Notes: generated by a model from the sequence alone, not told the origin. Positions 17,380-28,011 are shown, counted from the stretch's first letter. The stretch is 64,000 bases of DNA from Vreelandella aquamarina (GCF_020075495.1 NZ_JABYQT010000006.1:1-64000); one strand, 5' to 3'. Program-made: numbers and translations.

Positions 17380-18093
17380 ATGAACTTGATTTTGCTTCAT
17401 CCCGGCGAACTCGATCAGCAGGGCCAGGCACGTATCAGCGACCCGCGACGGCTTGCCCACCTTCGCGAGGTTCATCGCGCCACACCTGGAGACCGGCTGA
17501 CCGTGGGCGTTCAGGGTGGCCAGATGGGCAAGGCGCAGCTTACCGAGCTTACCCACGAACTCGCCGTCTTCACGCTTGATCCCCTTACTCAGGCGCCGCC
17601 GCCAGCGCTTCCCGTTCACCTGGTACTCGCGCTCCCCCGCCCGCGCATGCTGGCGCGAACGCTTGAGCATGTTACCGCACTCGGGGTGAAGGAGATCACG
17701 CTACTGCACACCAAGCGTGTCGAAAAGAGCTACTGGCAGTCGCCGGAGCTACTACCGGAAAAAATCCATCAGCATCTGATACTGGGCCTGGAACAAGCGC
17801 GCGATACGCAGCTACCAAACGTTACACTCTGCAAGGGGTTCAGGCCATTTATCGACGAGCAATTGCCGGATTTGCTTGGCGGACGACGCGGACTGGTGGC
17901 ACATCCAGGCATGCCGATGGCGTGCCCGCGCAACATCAGCGAAAAGACGCTTTTGCTGGTCGGCCCGGAAGGCGGGTTCATTCCCTGGGAAGTTGAAAAG
18001 CTGCTGGAAGCGGGGTGCGAGGGCATGCATATGGGCCCACGTATCCTGCGGGTTGAAACCGCCGTGACGGCACTGCTGTCACGGCTGTTCTAG
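17380..18093 (+). CDS. rsmE: 16S rRNA (uracil(1498)-N(3))-methyltransferase
   Basis: 237 aa SPOUT methyltransferase. The PUA-like N-terminal domain (residues 1-70) precedes the knotted catalytic domain, with LLVGPEGGFIPWEVE and LGPRILRVETA-type motifs (here MGPRILRVETAVTALLS) forming the SAM pocket. It methylates U1498 of 16S rRNA in the 30S subunit. It is convergent with the retropepsin-like gene, with a 19-bp gap and no obvious terminator. Confidence 0.94.
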   Translation: MNLILLHPGELDQQGQARISDPRRLAHLREVHRATPGDRLTVGVQGGQMGKAQLTELTHELAVFTLDPLTQAPPPALPVHLVLALPRPRMLARTLEHVTALGVKEITLLHTKRVEKSYWQSPELLPEKIHQHLILGLEQARDTQLPNVTLCKGFRPFIDEQLPDLLGGRRGLVAHPGMPMACPRNISEKTLLLVGPEGGFIPWEVEKLLEAGCEGMHMGPRILRVETAVTALLSRLF

Positions 18094-18112
18094 TAACCTT
18101 GCGTATACTGGA

Positions 18113-18658
18113 TCAGGACTGGCTGTCTTCAGGGTCCTGACGAACGATAGTGGCGTCGTCGCCGCAGTTGGGTTCCTGCAAGAAAGTATTGCGTACATCC
18201 AGGAGCCCCAGATGGCTGATGGTGCGACGCCCCAGAAGCATCGGGTAGAGCATTTTTTCGCGGTCGCGCAGGCTGAACTGCTCTTCATAGATGGTATCGC
18301 CCATGCAGACCTCCATCAGCACGACAGGGCGCTCGTCGCGCCCACCTGCGCCGCGCACGGCCTGTTCACGGTACAGTGGGCGCTCCAGGCTATCGCTGAA
18401 CTCCTCGCCGCTGATCTGGTCTTCGAGCTTCAGGCGAAAACGTACCCACTCTTCGCCCTCTTTCTCGAAGATCTCGATATCCCGCGCATCCAGTGATGAG
18501 GTCAGCGCCCCGCTGTCGAGCTTGGCCTTGACCATGATGCCAGGCTCGATAGTGGCATTTTCAATCCAGCCGAATACATCGTCATCGCTGGCCATTGCAC
18601 CGGTAACCAGCGTACTTGCCAATATGGCGCCTGACAGCGTTTTACCTGTAAATCCCAT
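18113..18658 (-). CDS. Secreted retropepsin-like protein (ATP-dependent zinc protease family)
   Basis: 181 aa from the ATG at 18658 with AAGGATG upstream. Residues 1-23 look like a signal peptide (KTLSGAILASTLVTGAMASD). The aspartic-protease-like motif KLDSGALTSSLDA matches the LDTGAxTSSL core of pfam05618-type proteins, which are named ATP-dependent zinc proteases although the fold is retropepsin-like; MLLGRRTISHLGLLDV is the second conserved block. Some homologues act in glutamylation pathways. The substrate is unknown. Confidence 0.82.
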   Translation of the reverse strand: MGFTGKTLSGAILASTLVTGAMASDDDVFGWIENATIEPGIMVKAKLDSGALTSSLDARDIEIFEKEGEEWVRFRLKLEDQISGEEFSDSLERPLYREQAVRGAGGRDERPVVLMEVCMGDTIYEEQFSLRDREKMLYPMLLGRRTISHLGLLDVRNTFLQEPNCGDDATIVRQDPEDSQS

Positions 18659-18696
18659 AGCATCATCCTTGGTGAAATAAGAGATCAATTGTTGGC

Positions 18697-19962
18697 TCAG
18701 CGAGCCTGACGTAACCGCTCGAGTAGTGACTGGGTGGCGAAGGCATCCGGCGTCAATCCCTGGTCGCGTTGGTAAGCACGAAGCCCCTCTCGCGTGTTAG
18801 GTCCCATGACACCATCTGCACCACCTACCGAGTACCCCGCCTCGTTCAAGCGCTGCTGAAGCTCCTTGACGTCATCCCGGGTCAGCATGGCTTCATCCCG
18901 TGGCCACGCCTGCTGAATGCCCTCGCGCCCGGCGATTTTATCGGCCAGGGTAGCCACGGCCAGTGCATAGCTGGTGGCGTTGTTGTAGCGCAGAATCGCG
19001 CGGAAATTGGGACCTGTCAGAAAAGCCGGCCCATTGGCGCCAGCGGGAACCACGATGGCGGCGCTTTCAAAACCAGGAAGCTCTCCGCCCTTCTGGGCAC
19101 GTACACCCTGGCTTGCCCACTCGGCACTGCTGCGCCGCTCAGTCTGGGTGTAATCAAAGGAGGCCGGCAGCACCACCTCGACTCCCCAAGGCTGCCCGGC
19201 CTGCCACCCGGCCTTTGCCAGGTAGTTGGCCGTCGAAGCCATGACATCAGGAATACTGCCCCAGATATCACGGTGCCCATCACCATCGCCATCGACCGCA
19301 TAGGCTTCGAAACTGCTGGGAATGAACTGGGTGTGTCCCATGGCACCCGCCCAGGAACCTTTCATGCGCTCGGCGGAGATATCCCCCTGGTCGATGATAC
19401 GCAGCGCCGCCAGCAGCTCACCGCGGGCAAATTCGTGGCGCCGGCCATCGTAGGCTAGCGTCGCGAGCGCTTCGATGGTTGAAAAATCGCCGAAATTGCT
19501 GCCGTAGTTACTCTCGATTCCCCAGATGGCCACGATGATTTCAGCCGGCACGCCAAAGCGCTGCTGCATCTCAAGCGCCGTTTGCCGATGCTCGGCTAGC
19601 CGCTCACGCCCGGTATTGATGCGCGTATCGGAAGCGGCCGAGTCCAGGTATTCCCAGATAGGCCGCACGAATTCAGGCTGATAGCGGTCAAGTTCGATGA
19701 CACGGTCGCGGTAACGTACGCCATCCAGCGCCGAGGCAAGCGTTGCCTCGCTGATTCCTTGCGCGGCGGCGAAACGTCGAAAGTCGCTGACCCACTGGGC
19801 AAAATTGGCATAGCGCAGCTGTTGGGCACCGCGGGCATCCACTTCACTCATCAATTGAGGGCTTGCATAAGCGCTACCACCCAGCAGCAGCGACGCCAGG
19901 CCGGCAGCAAGCGCTGCATGGCGCAGCCGTCGGGACAGCAATAAATCGGTCATTGGAGGCAT
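18697..19962 (-). CDS. MltB-type lytic murein transglycosylase with peptidoglycan-binding domain
   Basis: 421 aa. A signal peptide (residues about 1-33, ending SAYAS) leads to an SLT_2 domain with catalytic Glu150 in IWGIESNYGSNFG and MGHTQFIPSSFEAYAVDGDG. Residues about 355-418 form a PG_binding_1 domain (VKELQQRLNEAGYSVGGADG, then MGPNTREGLRAYQRDQGL). It cleaves glycan strands in the periplasm to 1,6-anhydro ends. No lipobox is seen, so it is probably soluble. AAGGAAAG precedes the ATG. Confidence 0.92.
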   Translation of the reverse strand: MPPMTDLLLSRRLRHAALAAGLASLLLGGSAYASPQLMSEVDARGAQQLRYANFAQWVSDFRRFAAAQGISEATLASALDGVRYRDRVIELDRYQPEFVRPIWEYLDSAASDTRINTGRERLAEHRQTALEMQQRFGVPAEIIVAIWGIESNYGSNFGDFSTIEALATLAYDGRRHEFARGELLAALRIIDQGDISAERMKGSWAGAMGHTQFIPSSFEAYAVDGDGDGHRDIWGSIPDVMASTANYLAKAGWQAGQPWGVEVVLPASFDYTQTERRSSAEWASQGVRAQKGGELPGFESAAIVVPAGANGPAFLTGPNFRAILRYNNATSYALAVATLADKIAGREGIQQAWPRDEAMLTRDDVKELQQRLNEAGYSVGGADGVMGPNTREGLRAYQRDQGLTPDAFATQSLLERLRQAR

Positions 19963-20059
19963 AGCATCTTTCCTTGGGCAATCCTTGGCAAGGCTGATAA
20001 TGGCTCAGAAAATAACCAGATACCAGAGCTTGCCGAAAATCGCCCCCGTTTCGTGCCGC

Positions 20060-21478
20060 CTATTCGTCAGTTTCTTCAAGCTCGCCCTGCGGGATTATCC
20101 AACGCTGCCACTCTTCCGGCATGACGTGGGGCTTGGCAAACTGTGCCGGCGCACTTCTCCAGGGCTGATGTCGCTCCACGCCATGGGGAAGCGACTCCAA
20201 GGCGGGCAGCCAATAGGCTACGTAGAGCCCCTTGGGATCGTAGTAGCTCGCCTGCTTGAGCACGTTGAAATAGCGCCCTTGGCGCGGGTCGCGTCCAATA
20301 CCCGCAATATAGCGCCAGTTACCCCAATTGCAGGCCACATCGTAATCGATCAAGCAGTGTTCGAACCACCAGGCGCCCAGACGCCAGTCCACCTTCAGAT
20401 CCTTGACCAGAAAGCTTGCCACGTTCTGCCGCGCCCGATTGGAAATCCAGCCGGTCTGGCGCAGCTCGATCATCGCGGCATCCACAAACGGCACGCCGGT
20501 TCTACCCTCGCGCCACAGATTGAACGCCTGGCACGGTTCGGGAAGCGCTTGGCTGCCGAACAGCTTCGCCCCTTCAACCCGGGCTACCAGGTGAAAGTAT
20601 TCACGCCAGAGAAGCTCGAAAATGATCAGCTGGCTGGATTCGTCGCTACCGTGCGCCTGCTCCCAGGCAATCACCTTATCGCGTACCTGGCGCGCTGACA
20701 GACAGCCGCGGGCAAGCCAGGCGGAGAGCCGGGTCGAGAAGTCCGCACCGAGTAGCCCGTTGCGGGTCTTCTTGTACTTGGCAGGACCATTCTGGCGGCA
20801 GATATAGTGCTGTATACGCTCGTGGGCAGCGTTCTCGCCCCCCACATATATCATGCCCTGACGCTCATCGGGCTGCCACTGGGCCGTCTGGGCGCAGACG
20901 GCTTTCAGAGGAGGAAACCCACGCGGGGCTTCCGGCCAGGCAGGCAAGGTGAAGGGCGCCGCGGTGGCTTGGGGAATGATGCTGTTCTTTTCAACGCACC
21001 GGCGGAAGGCCGAGAAGCTTTCCGGCAGCGCTTCAAGCGCAAAAGGCAGCTCATCGCTATCCAGCAGGCAGCCACTCTCCAGAGTCTTCAACGTCGTCGT
21101 AGGAGGCAAGTCGCGCGATACGGCTTCCATGTGCCGCTTTTCTTCAATTCCTGCGGGGCTTGCCACGCGCACTTCGCGGGCCTTCAACGAGGCCGCCACC
21201 TGAACGACCACGACAGCAGGGTCGCCAATACGCACCAGCAGGTCGCTGCCAAGCTGCAGCAGTTCGCAACGCAGCTCCATCAGGCTCTGCCACAGAAAGC
21301 GCAGCCGGGCGGGACCTATCCGGGGGGTGGGTTCGTCTTCGATGGCGGGCTCGAGCCACTGACGGTTCAATACATAAAGACACAGAAGTTGATCGGGTCT
21401 TGATGAGAAGCGAAGTAAGGGGTTATCGGCGACACGCAAATCGTCTTGCAGCCAGACAATATCGATCGTGCTGTTCAT
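20060..21478 (-). CDS. DASH-type cryptochrome / photolyase
   Basis: 472 aa. An N-terminal antenna-binding Rossmann domain (IVWLQDDLRVADNPLLRFSS) is followed by the FAD domain with GGENAAHERIQHYI, NGLLGADFSTRLSAWLARGC, ELLWREYFHLVA and the DASH-type stretch WISNRARQNVASFLVKDLKV with DWRLGAWWFEHCLIDYDVAC. DASH proteins repair cyclobutane dimers in single-stranded DNA or sense blue light. A perfect palindrome lies about 205 bp upstream of the start. Confidence 0.93.
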   Translation of the reverse strand: MNSTIDIVWLQDDLRVADNPLLRFSSRPDQLLCLYVLNRQWLEPAIEDEPTPRIGPARLRFLWQSLMELRCELLQLGSDLLVRIGDPAVVVVQVAASLKAREVRVASPAGIEEKRHMEAVSRDLPPTTTLKTLESGCLLDSDELPFALEALPESFSAFRRCVEKNSIIPQATAAPFTLPAWPEAPRGFPPLKAVCAQTAQWQPDERQGMIYVGGENAAHERIQHYICRQNGPAKYKKTRNGLLGADFSTRLSAWLARGCLSARQVRDKVIAWEQAHGSDESSQLIIFELLWREYFHLVARVEGAKLFGSQALPEPCQAFNLWREGRTGVPFVDAAMIELRQTGWISNRARQNVASFLVKDLKVDWRLGAWWFEHCLIDYDVACNWGNWRYIAGIGRDPRQGRYFNVLKQASYYDPKGLYVAYWLPALESLPHGVERHQPWRSAPAQFAKPHVMPEEWQRWIIPQGELEETDE

Positions 21479-21683
21479 GGTCTTGCCTCCTCGGCATGCG
21501 TTGCTGGCTGGGTCCTTCGTGGCCGCGCCTACTGCAGTAGCGCTCGGACTCCAGCAGCACGCTTATCGTCTGACGAAGATAAGCGCTGGTAGTAACCGCA
21601 TACTGAATGTATTGGGTAAAACGGGTAGCGCCTGCGTCGAGAGTGCGTGGCGCTCATAAAACGTAGACATCATAACTTATACA

Positions 21684-21698
21684 GTACAATTATTGTAC
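21684..21698. promoter_or_regulatory. Perfect 7-1-7 palindrome, candidate operator upstream of the DASH gene
   Basis: GTACAAT, one T, ATTGTAC. On the minus strand it is bracketed by a weak -35-like TTTATG and a -10-like TATAAG, placing it in the promoter spacer, where MerR-family regulators bind. Light-responsive LitR/CarH (B12-dependent MerR) proteins use TGTACA-type palindromes at photolyase promoters in other bacteria. The regulator is not in this window. Confidence 0.55.
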
Positions 21699-21742
21699 AT
21701 AAACATAACGACAAGTTTTAACGCTTGGCCTTTTTTTAGGCG

Positions 21743-21773
21743 CAAAAAAAAAGCCACCTTGAAGGTGGCTTTG
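21743..21773 (-). terminator. Terminator of the mrp operon
   Basis: On the minus strand AAAGCCACCTTC pairs with AAGGTGGCTTT and nine T follow. It lies 55 bp after the mrpG stop. Confidence 0.9.
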
Positions 21774-21827
21774 TGTATTTTTTCTTTACGGCTCACTATC
21801 TGCCGCTGTTTTAAAGCGTTCGCTCAA

Positions 21828-22232
21828 TTAATCCGGGTCCGTCGCACGCGGCTGGCGCTTGGCATTTTCCTGGGTTTCCAGGCCGCTCTTGAGCTCATGA
21901 GTCAGGGGGTCGTAATTGGGCCGCAGCTCATCCTTGACCGTACCACTCCAGAGTCGCGACCCCACGAAGTAACCTGCCCGACCAATGACATGGGCAGCTA
22001 CCGGCGCGGTCATCAGAATGAACAAGATGATGGCAAACGAGCGGGCCACCACACCAACCTCGGAAAAATGCATCGCGGCCGCCAGCATGATCAGGATAAC
22101 GCCCAGGGCAGCCGCCTTGGTGGTCGCGTGCATGCGGGTCAACAAATCAGGCAGGCGCAGCAGCCCCACCGCTGCCAGCAGCATGAACAAGGAGCCGGTC
22201 AGCAGAAGCGCTCCTTTGATGGCTTCAATCAT
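21828..22232 (-). CDS. mrpG: Na+/H+ antiporter subunit MrpG
   Basis: 134 aa from the ATG at 22232 (GGAGGG upstream inside mrpF). Three membrane helices carry the family signature LLRLPDLLTRMHATTKAAALG. Last gene of the seven-subunit Mrp complex; the start overlaps the mrpF end by eight bases. Confidence 0.92.
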   Translation of the reverse strand: MIEAIKGALLLTGSLFMLLAAVGLLRLPDLLTRMHATTKAAALGVILIMLAAAMHFSEVGVVARSFAIILFILMTAPVAAHVIGRAGYFVGSRLWSGTVKDELRPNYDPLTHELKSGLETQENAKRQPRATDPD

Positions 22233-22494
22233 CCCTCGGCCCTCCCCGTTCCAGAAAGCGTGCAAAGCCAATAGCGGCCAGAAAGCCCATCAGGGCAATC
22301 ACGATGGCCGCATCCAGAAAACTCGCCACCCCCGACTGAATGGCGTACACCCCGACCAGCCCGACCACGGTAGTGGAGAACAGTTCGAGCGCCACCACCC
22401 GGTCAGGCAGGCTGGGCCCGCGCACGACACGCACGAAGGCAAGTATGAGCGCCAGACCCATGATGACCTGGCTGATCAATAAGACCGTATCCAT
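22225..22494 (-). CDS. mrpF: Na+/H+ antiporter subunit MrpF
   Basis: 89 aa, three membrane helices with the family core VRGPSLPDRVVALELFSTTV. The start is joined to the mrpE stop as TAATG. Confidence 0.92.
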   Translation of the reverse strand: MDTVLLISQVIMGLALILAFVRVVRGPSLPDRVVALELFSTTVVGLVGVYAIQSGVASFLDAAIVIALMGFLAAIGFARFLERGGPRDD

Positions 22495-22967
22495 TAGCGA
22501 AACAACTCCAGGGCTCGGTGCTCCATCTCTTTGAGGTTGCGGCGCAACTCCTCCTCGTCATCCAGGAACATGGCGTGGATATACAGCACCTTGCGGTCGT
22601 CGGAAACGTCCAGGCTCAGTGTGCCGGGTGTCAGCGAAATCAGGTTGGCCACCAGGGTAATTTCCATCTCCGTGCGGGCAGAAAGCGGCATGGCAATCAC
22701 GCCGGGCTGCATGTGCCATGGTGGCGTCACGATATCGAACGCCACGCGCAGGTTGGCCTGCACAAGCTCTTTCAGGAAAAACCCCAGAAAACGAATGATC
22801 CGCGGTATGCGTGCCGGATAGCCTTCAAGCGCACTTACCTGGGGCTCGATGAGCACCAGGGCGATATAGCCAAACACCATGCCCACGAGCAGGTTCAGGC
22901 CGCTGAAGTCGCCGCTCAGCAGCACCCACGCCAACCCCAGCAGCAGGTTCCAGATAGCCCCTGTCAT
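22494..22967 (-). CDS. mrpE: Na+/H+ antiporter subunit MrpE
   Basis: 157 aa. Two N-terminal hydrophobic helices precede a soluble domain with the MrpE pattern ANLRVAFDIVTPPWHMQPGV, LISLTPGTLSLDVSDDRKVL and YIHAMFLDD. Overlaps mrpD by ATGA. Confidence 0.93.
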   Translation of the reverse strand: MTGAIWNLLLGLAWVLLSGDFSGLNLLVGMVFGYIALVLIEPQVSALEGYPARIPRIIRFLGFFLKELVQANLRVAFDIVTPPWHMQPGVIAMPLSARTEMEITLVANLISLTPGTLSLDVSDDRKVLYIHAMFLDDEEELRRNLKEMEHRALELFR

Positions 22968-24565
22968 GGTGTCTCCTCCCCGGCAGCCGTGCCGGTCTCA
23001 GGCTGGAATTCGTTCGCCTCCAGCAGGGATTCCTGCGCGTTGGCGGCCACGCCCAGCACTGCTTCAATGTACCCCTCAGGCTCAAACAGCTGATCACCGA
23101 TGGTATTCATCACCAGCATGATCGGCTCGGCAAAGATACCGATCAATACGGAGAACAGTGCCAGCACCACCACCGGCAGGTACATCATCCACAGGCTGGG
23201 TTTGATCAGCCGTCCATCGTCGCCGCTGGGCGTGGTGGCTACCGGTACGTGGTTCTGCTCGGGCAGGGCTTTCCAGAACACTTCGTTCCAGATCTTGACC
23301 ATGGAGTAGAGCGTCATCAGGCCTACCGCCAGCGCAATACCGGTCACCACATACGCTTCGGCCTCGATGCCGGCACGCACGATCACGAACTTGGCAAAAA
23401 AGCCCGACAGCGGCGGCACACCGGCCAGCGAAAAGGCCGAGATAAAGAAAGCCACCGCAAGCCAGGGGCGCTCCTTGTAGAGCCCGCCCATCTTCTTCAG
23501 CTGATAGGTGCCCTGCAGGCGATGGGTAATCCCGCTGATCAGAAACAGGTTCGTCTTGACCACGATGTTGTGCATGATGGCAAACACACCGCCGGCAATC
23601 GCCAGCGGCGTGTATAGCGCCAGGCCCAGAATCATGTAGCCGATCTGGCTGACGATGTGAAACGAGAGAATCCGCCGAAACTCGTACTGCGCCGCCGCCC
23701 CCAGCACACCGGTCACCATGGTCAGCACCGCGCCCCACAGCATGATGTCCTGCAGGTAGCCCATGGTCTGATCGAAAATCAGCGTAAAGACCCGAAACAG
23801 GGCATAGACCCCGACCTTGGTCAGAAGACCCGCAAACAGGGCAGACACCGCAACCGGCGGCGTGTGATAGGAAGCCGGCAGCCAGAAGAACAGCGGAAAC
23901 GCTGCCGCCTTGATGCCAAAGGCCACCATGAACATCACCGCCAGTACTTCGACCATGCCCGCGTGTTCGACCATGTCGATACGCAGCGCGATATCGGCCA
24001 TGTTCAGCGTGCCAACCGTGCCGTAAAGCAGACCTACCGCGGAGAGGAAGATCACCGACGCCAGCAGGTTCAGCGTCACGTACTTGATCGCGCCTTCCAT
24101 CTGCGCCCGCTCACCGCCTAGAATCAGCAGCGCAAAGGAGGCCACCAGCATGACCTCGAACCATACGTAGAGGTTGAAGATATCGCCGGTCAAAAAAGCG
24201 CCTGCCACGCCGGCAAGCAGCAGGTGCATCAGCGGATAGTAGCCAAACTTTTCATGCCCGCGCCCGGTGGTGGCCAGCGAATAGATGCCCATGGCCAGAC
24301 CGATGATGCCGGTCATCAGAATCATCACCGCGCTCAGCATATCGGCAATCAACGTGATGCCGAACGGAGCAGGCCAACTGCCCATCTGCATGGTGATGTA
24401 GCCGTCGGAAAGCGTGGCCACAAACAGCCACAGGCTCGCGATCAGAAGCGCAATATTGCCGGCGACGGCGACGAACCGCTGCATCGGGCGCGAGCGCCAG
24501 AACAGCAGGGAAACGGCCCCGGAAAGCAGGGGCAAGAGGATGGGAAGAGCAACTTCAGGCCTCAC
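22964..24565 (-). CDS. mrpD: Na+/H+ antiporter subunit MrpD
   Basis: 533 aa, about 14 membrane helices, homologous to proton-pumping subunits NuoM/NuoN of complex I. Conserved parts include [19 protein letters not shown] with the membrane Glu and [20 protein letters not shown]. It starts with GTG at 24565 sharing GTGA with the mrpC stop. The C-terminal 40 residues are soluble and acidic. Confidence 0.94.
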   Translation of the reverse strand: MRPEVALPILLPLLSGAVSLLFWRSRPMQRFVAVAGNIALLIASLWLFVATLSDGYITMQMGSWPAPFGITLIADMLSAVMILMTGIIGLAMGIYSLATTGRGHEKFGYYPLMHLLLAGVAGAFLTGDIFNLYVWFEVMLVASFALLILGGERAQMEGAIKYVTLNLLASVIFLSAVGLLYGTVGTLNMADIALRIDMVEHAGMVEVLAVMFMVAFGIKAAAFPLFFWLPASYHTPPVAVSALFAGLLTKVGVYALFRVFTLIFDQTMGYLQDIMLWGAVLTMVTGVLGAAAQYEFRRILSFHIVSQIGYMILGLALYTPLAIAGGVFAIMHNIVVKTNLFLISGITHRLQGTYQLKKMGGLYKERPWLAVAFFISAFSLAGVPPLSGFFAKFVIVRAGIEAEAYVVTGIALAVGLMTLYSMVKIWNEVFWKALPEQNHVPVATTPSGDDGRLIKPSLWMMYLPVVVLALFSVLIGIFAEPIMLVMNTIGDQLFEPEGYIEAVLGVAANAQESLLEANEFQPETGTAAGEETP

Positions 24566-24909
24566 GTATCGGTATCCTTCATCTTGTCCAGATCATCGGC
24601 CTTGACCACTTCGTAGGCACGGCGGATCAGCACCACGGCAAACGCCAGCACCCCGAAGGCGATCACGATGGCGGTCAGCACGACTGCCTGGGGCAGCGGA
24701 TCGGCCACCTCGCCGACGGGTTGCAACATGCCTTCCGGAATCAGTGGAGGTGCGCCGCGCGTCATCCCCGCCGTCGTGAATATCAGCAGATTGGCGGCAT
24801 TGGAAAGCAGCAGCAGCCCGATGACCAGCTTGACGATGGAGCGCCGCAACATCATGAAGATGGCAGTTGCATACAAAAGCCCGATGGCCAGCGCCATTAG
24901 CGGTTCCAT
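24562..24909 (-). CDS. mrpC: Na+/H+ antiporter subunit MrpC
   Basis: 115 aa, three helices, NuoK-like. Family blocks are [20 protein letters not shown] and [20 protein letters not shown]. It lies 18 bp after mrpB. Confidence 0.93.
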   Translation of the reverse strand: MEPLMALAIGLLYATAIFMMLRRSIVKLVIGLLLLSNAANLLIFTTAGMTRGAPPLIPEGMLQPVGEVADPLPQAVVLTAIVIAFGVLAFAVVLIRRAYEVVKADDLDKMKDTDT

Positions 24910-24927
24910 AGGTTTTCTCCCGTTAAC

Positions 24928-25359
24928 TCAAGGCTCATCCTTGTCGACCTCCATCAGCGCCATGACCATGCCGATCACCGATCCCAGCACCGCAAGGTAG
25001 ACACCGATATCGAAGATCAAGGGCGTCGAGGCCTTGAAGTCAATCACCGGAATCGTCCACCACTGGGCGGTCAGAAACGGCTGGTCCATGAACCAGGCAG
25101 GCACCACCGACACCATGCCCAGCAGCAGCCCCACGCCAATCAAGTCACGCGGGTCGACCATGCGCAGCACTTGCTTGGTGGCGCGCACGCCAAAGGCCAA
25201 CAGGTAAAGCGTGAAGCCCCCCGCTGCAACCAGCCCGGCGATAAATCCGCCACCTGGCTCATCGTGTCCTCTGAGCAGCAGAAACACGGAAAACATCAAT
25301 TGCAGCGGCATCAAAAAGCGTGCCGCGGTATTGAGAATGATCGTCCCTGACTTAACCAT
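24928..25359 (-). CDS. mrpB: Na+/H+ antiporter subunit MrpB
   Basis: 143 aa from the ATG at 25359, which lies inside the mrpA end (eight-base overlap, AGGAG within mrpA). Four helices with the MrpB signature [21 protein letters not shown] longer in-frame reading upstream is only antisense overlap with mrpA codons in another frame and was rejected. Confidence 0.93.
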   Translation of the reverse strand: MVKSGTIILNTAARFLMPLQLMFSVFLLLRGHDEPGGGFIAGLVAAGGFTLYLLAFGVRATKQVLRMVDPRDLIGVGLLLGMVSVVPAWFMDQPFLTAQWWTIPVIDFKASTPLIFDIGVYLAVLGSVIGMVMALMEVDKDEP

Positions 25360-27700
25360 CGTACGGCTCCTGCGTGTCTGACTTGCTGCCCTCGGCCGTC
25401 TTTGGACTTTCCGTTGCATGACGCAGCTTGAGCATGGCGATGACGCCAATCGCGGCCAGTGCCAGCACGAACATTTCGCCCAAGGTATCCAGCGCCCGGT
25501 AGTCCACCAGGATCACATTGACGATATTGCGCCCGTAGGCCAGCGGCGCACTGTTTTCGACCATGTAGGTAGAAATGGACTCGAACTGATCGATACTCCA
25601 GGCCGTCATGATCAGCAAAAAGATCAAGATACCCATCATTGCGGCCACCGAACCATCGCGGATGCGCTCGAGGCTGGTCGAGAGATGCGAAAAGCGCGGC
25701 AGCCTGAACAGCACCAGTACCAGCAGGATGACCGTCAGGGTTTCTACCAGTAGTTGGGTAATCCCCAAATCCGGTGCGCTGAACAGAACGAATACCAGCG
25801 CGATGGAGAAGCCCATGATGCCCACCGACACCACCGCCCCCAGGCGCGAACGGGTCAAGGTGGCAAATAGCGCACTCATGGTCATGGTGCCCACCACGAT
25901 CACCTCGTGAAAGCGCACATCGAGATCGAAGGCCAGCAGCGGTGAATGGCGCAGCAGAATCGAGTTGCCGATCAGCGCAATCAGCACGACCAGCATGATC
26001 AGGATATAGTTGCGCATATAGCCGTTTTGAAGAATTCGGGTCTGCCATTCGGAGAACGCCACGATGCCATTCAACAGCCCCTCATAGCCTGCCTCTGGGC
26101 CACGACGCATGACCGGCGCCAGCAGCGAAAGCCGTGCGCGTGCATCGTCCCAGTACTTGAAGAGCAAAAAGCCCAGCGCCAGGCTTGCCACCGACATGAT
26201 CAGCGCCAGATTGACGCCATACCAGAGCGACAGGGTGATTTCCATGGGCTCGCCGGACACGGCACCTGCCGCCGAGGTCAGCAGCGCATTCACTCCAAGC
26301 ACTCCTGGTGCAATGCCAAACGCGATGGAACCAAGGCTCAGGAGCGCCGGACCAATCAGCATGCTCAGCGGCGCCTCATGGGGGGCCTTGGGGGTCTGGT
26401 GGCGCGTACCGTAGAAGGGTCGCAGGGCAATAATGGCCGCCACTGCAATGGTCATTACCGCACCAAGAAAGGCAAAGATGACCAGCAGGCTCCGGTAGTC
26501 CGCCGCCCCCAGCGCCGCTTCGAACTTCAGCTCCTTGCCGATAAAACCAAACAGGGGCGGCACACCCGCCAGCGAGAGCGCCGCTGCCAGAGCAATCATG
26601 GCGGTTACCGGCATCAGCGGTCTAAGCCCACCCATGGCGGTGACATCCTTGGTGCCCGTTTCGTGATCCAGATTGCCGGCCACCATGAACAGCGCCCCTT
26701 TATACATGGAGTGGGCAAGCAGAAAGGTGACAAACGCAGTCATGGCATATTCGGTACCAATCCCCAGCAGCATGGTGAGCGTACCCAACGCCATGATGGT
26801 CGAGTACGCCAGCAGCTTCTTGACATTGGTATGGTGAATGGCGAGGAAAGCGCCTATCAGCAGCGTGGTCGCTCCCACCACCGACAGCACACCTATCCAT
26901 AGCGGCGTGCCGCCGAGTTCCGGCTGAAGCCGGGCGAGCAGATAGATACCCGCTTTTACCATGGTGGCAGAGTGTAGATAAGCCGACACCGGCGTCGGCG
27001 CGGCCATGGCATTGGGAAGCCAGAAGTGAAACGGAAACTGGGCCGACTTGGTAAAGGCGCCAAGCAGCAGGCAGACCAGCATCGGGGTATACAAGGCATG
27101 CTCGCGCAGGTCAGTTTCCATGGCCCGAATATCGGCAAGCGACCAGGCGTCGCTGGCCACACCCAGCATCACCAGCCCTGCCATCAGGGCAAGGCCGCCG
27201 GCGAAGGTGACAAACAGTCCCTGGCGGGCAGACTTGCGTGCCTGCAGGTCCGCGTGATTGAAACCGATCAGCAGATAGGAGGTGATGCTGGTCAGTTCCC
27301 AGAAAATGAACAGCGTGACCAGACCATCCGCCATCACCAGCCCCAGCATGGAGGCCATGAACGCCATCAGCGCCATATAAAAGCGCCCGATATCGTGGTG
27401 GTCCTTCAAATAACCGCCGGCATACACCAGCACACAGGTGCCGATGACCGTGATCAGCAGACCAAATAGCAGCGATAGACCATCCAGCAAAAAGGTAAGA
27501 CTGATACCCAGCGAGGGCACCCACTGCCACTCCAGAAGCACAGGCCCGTTATCGATGACCATGGGCGCCTGGGAAAACAGCCAGGCAGCGATCAGAGCGG
27601 GAAAGAGAGCCAGCACCAGACTCGTGCGACCTGCAAACCTGCGATGTAGCATGGGGGCCAGCGCAGCCAGTACAAACCCCATCAAGACGGTGAATTGCAT
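25352..27700 (-). CDS. mrpA: Na+/H+ antiporter subunit MrpA
   Basis: 782 aa, the largest subunit. The first 500 residues are NuoL-like ([20 protein letters not shown] with the conserved Glu, [20 protein letters not shown]). The extra C-terminal region (about 560-760) contains the MbhD/MbhE-like helices ([20 protein letters not shown]) found in group-1 MrpA. mrpB is a separate gene, so this is a seven-gene rather than fused six-gene operon. The complex exchanges cytoplasmic Na+ for external H+, basic to salt and alkali tolerance. CAGGAG precedes the ATG. Confidence 0.95.
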   Translation of the reverse strand: MQFTVLMGFVLAALAPMLHRRFAGRTSLVLALFPALIAAWLFSQAPMVIDNGPVLLEWQWVPSLGISLTFLLDGLSLLFGLLITVIGTCVLVYAGGYLKDHHDIGRFYMALMAFMASMLGLVMADGLVTLFIFWELTSITSYLLIGFNHADLQARKSARQGLFVTFAGGLALMAGLVMLGVASDAWSLADIRAMETDLREHALYTPMLVCLLLGAFTKSAQFPFHFWLPNAMAAPTPVSAYLHSATMVKAGIYLLARLQPELGGTPLWIGVLSVVGATTLLIGAFLAIHHTNVKKLLAYSTIMALGTLTMLLGIGTEYAMTAFVTFLLAHSMYKGALFMVAGNLDHETGTKDVTAMGGLRPLMPVTAMIALAAALSLAGVPPLFGFIGKELKFEAALGAADYRSLLVIFAFLGAVMTIAVAAIIALRPFYGTRHQTPKAPHEAPLSMLIGPALLSLGSIAFGIAPGVLGVNALLTSAAGAVSGEPMEITLSLWYGVNLALIMSVASLALGFLLFKYWDDARARLSLLAPVMRRGPEAGYEGLLNGIVAFSEWQTRILQNGYMRNYILIMLVVLIALIGNSILLRHSPLLAFDLDVRFHEVIVVGTMTMSALFATLTRSRLGAVVSVGIMGFSIALVFVLFSAPDLGITQLLVETLTVILLVLVLFRLPRFSHLSTSLERIRDGSVAAMMGILIFLLIMTAWSIDQFESISTYMVENSAPLAYGRNIVNVILVDYRALDTLGEMFVLALAAIGVIAMLKLRHATESPKTAEGSKSDTQEPYDG

Positions 27701-28011
27701 CTAGCGATATCTCCTGAGTAACAGTCCCACGCTGGGCGGGTCCTTGTGGCGTACAGGGGCCTATGCGGGTAAGCGGCTAACCTCATCCCTGTCAGCGGCT
27801 GGTTGATCAACCTTTTACATTCAAGCATCTCAAAGCACTTCTGTTCCTGGCGAGCAGAAGCGCTTTTCATCAGCGGACTAAACGTTAAGTAAAGGTGATC
27901 TAAAGTCGTAGACTCTATAACAGACATACGCCCGTTGCCAGACAACCTTTAAACAAAATCAAATAGATAGCGTGCTTATTTTATATATCATCAGCACGGG
28001 ATTCGGCCACT
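27701..28011. other. Intergenic region between hemH and mrpA
   Basis: 311 bp without a credible gene. On the minus strand a possible sigma70 promoter is TTGTCT (27940-27945), 17 bases, TGTTAT (27917-27922), giving an mrp leader of about 200 nt. A hairpin with stem CGTGCT/AGCACG (27971-27998) follows hemH and is at best a weak terminator. No riboswitch was recognised in the leader. Confidence 0.4.

Larger units (their letters stand above)
21479..21827. other. Intergenic region between the DASH gene and mrpG
   Basis: About 350 bp without a credible gene. It holds the terminator of the mrp operon (21743-21773), the palindrome at 21684-21698 and AT-rich sequence that probably forms the promoter of the DASH cryptochrome on the minus strand. 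The part nearest the DASH start (21480-21655) shows nothing recognisable. Confidence 0.7.

Noticed and set aside
25360-25449. Longer mrpB start upstream of 25359
   Set aside because: It would overlap about 100 bases of mrpA and add a Cys/Arg-rich leader; the ATG at 25359 has a good ribosome site.
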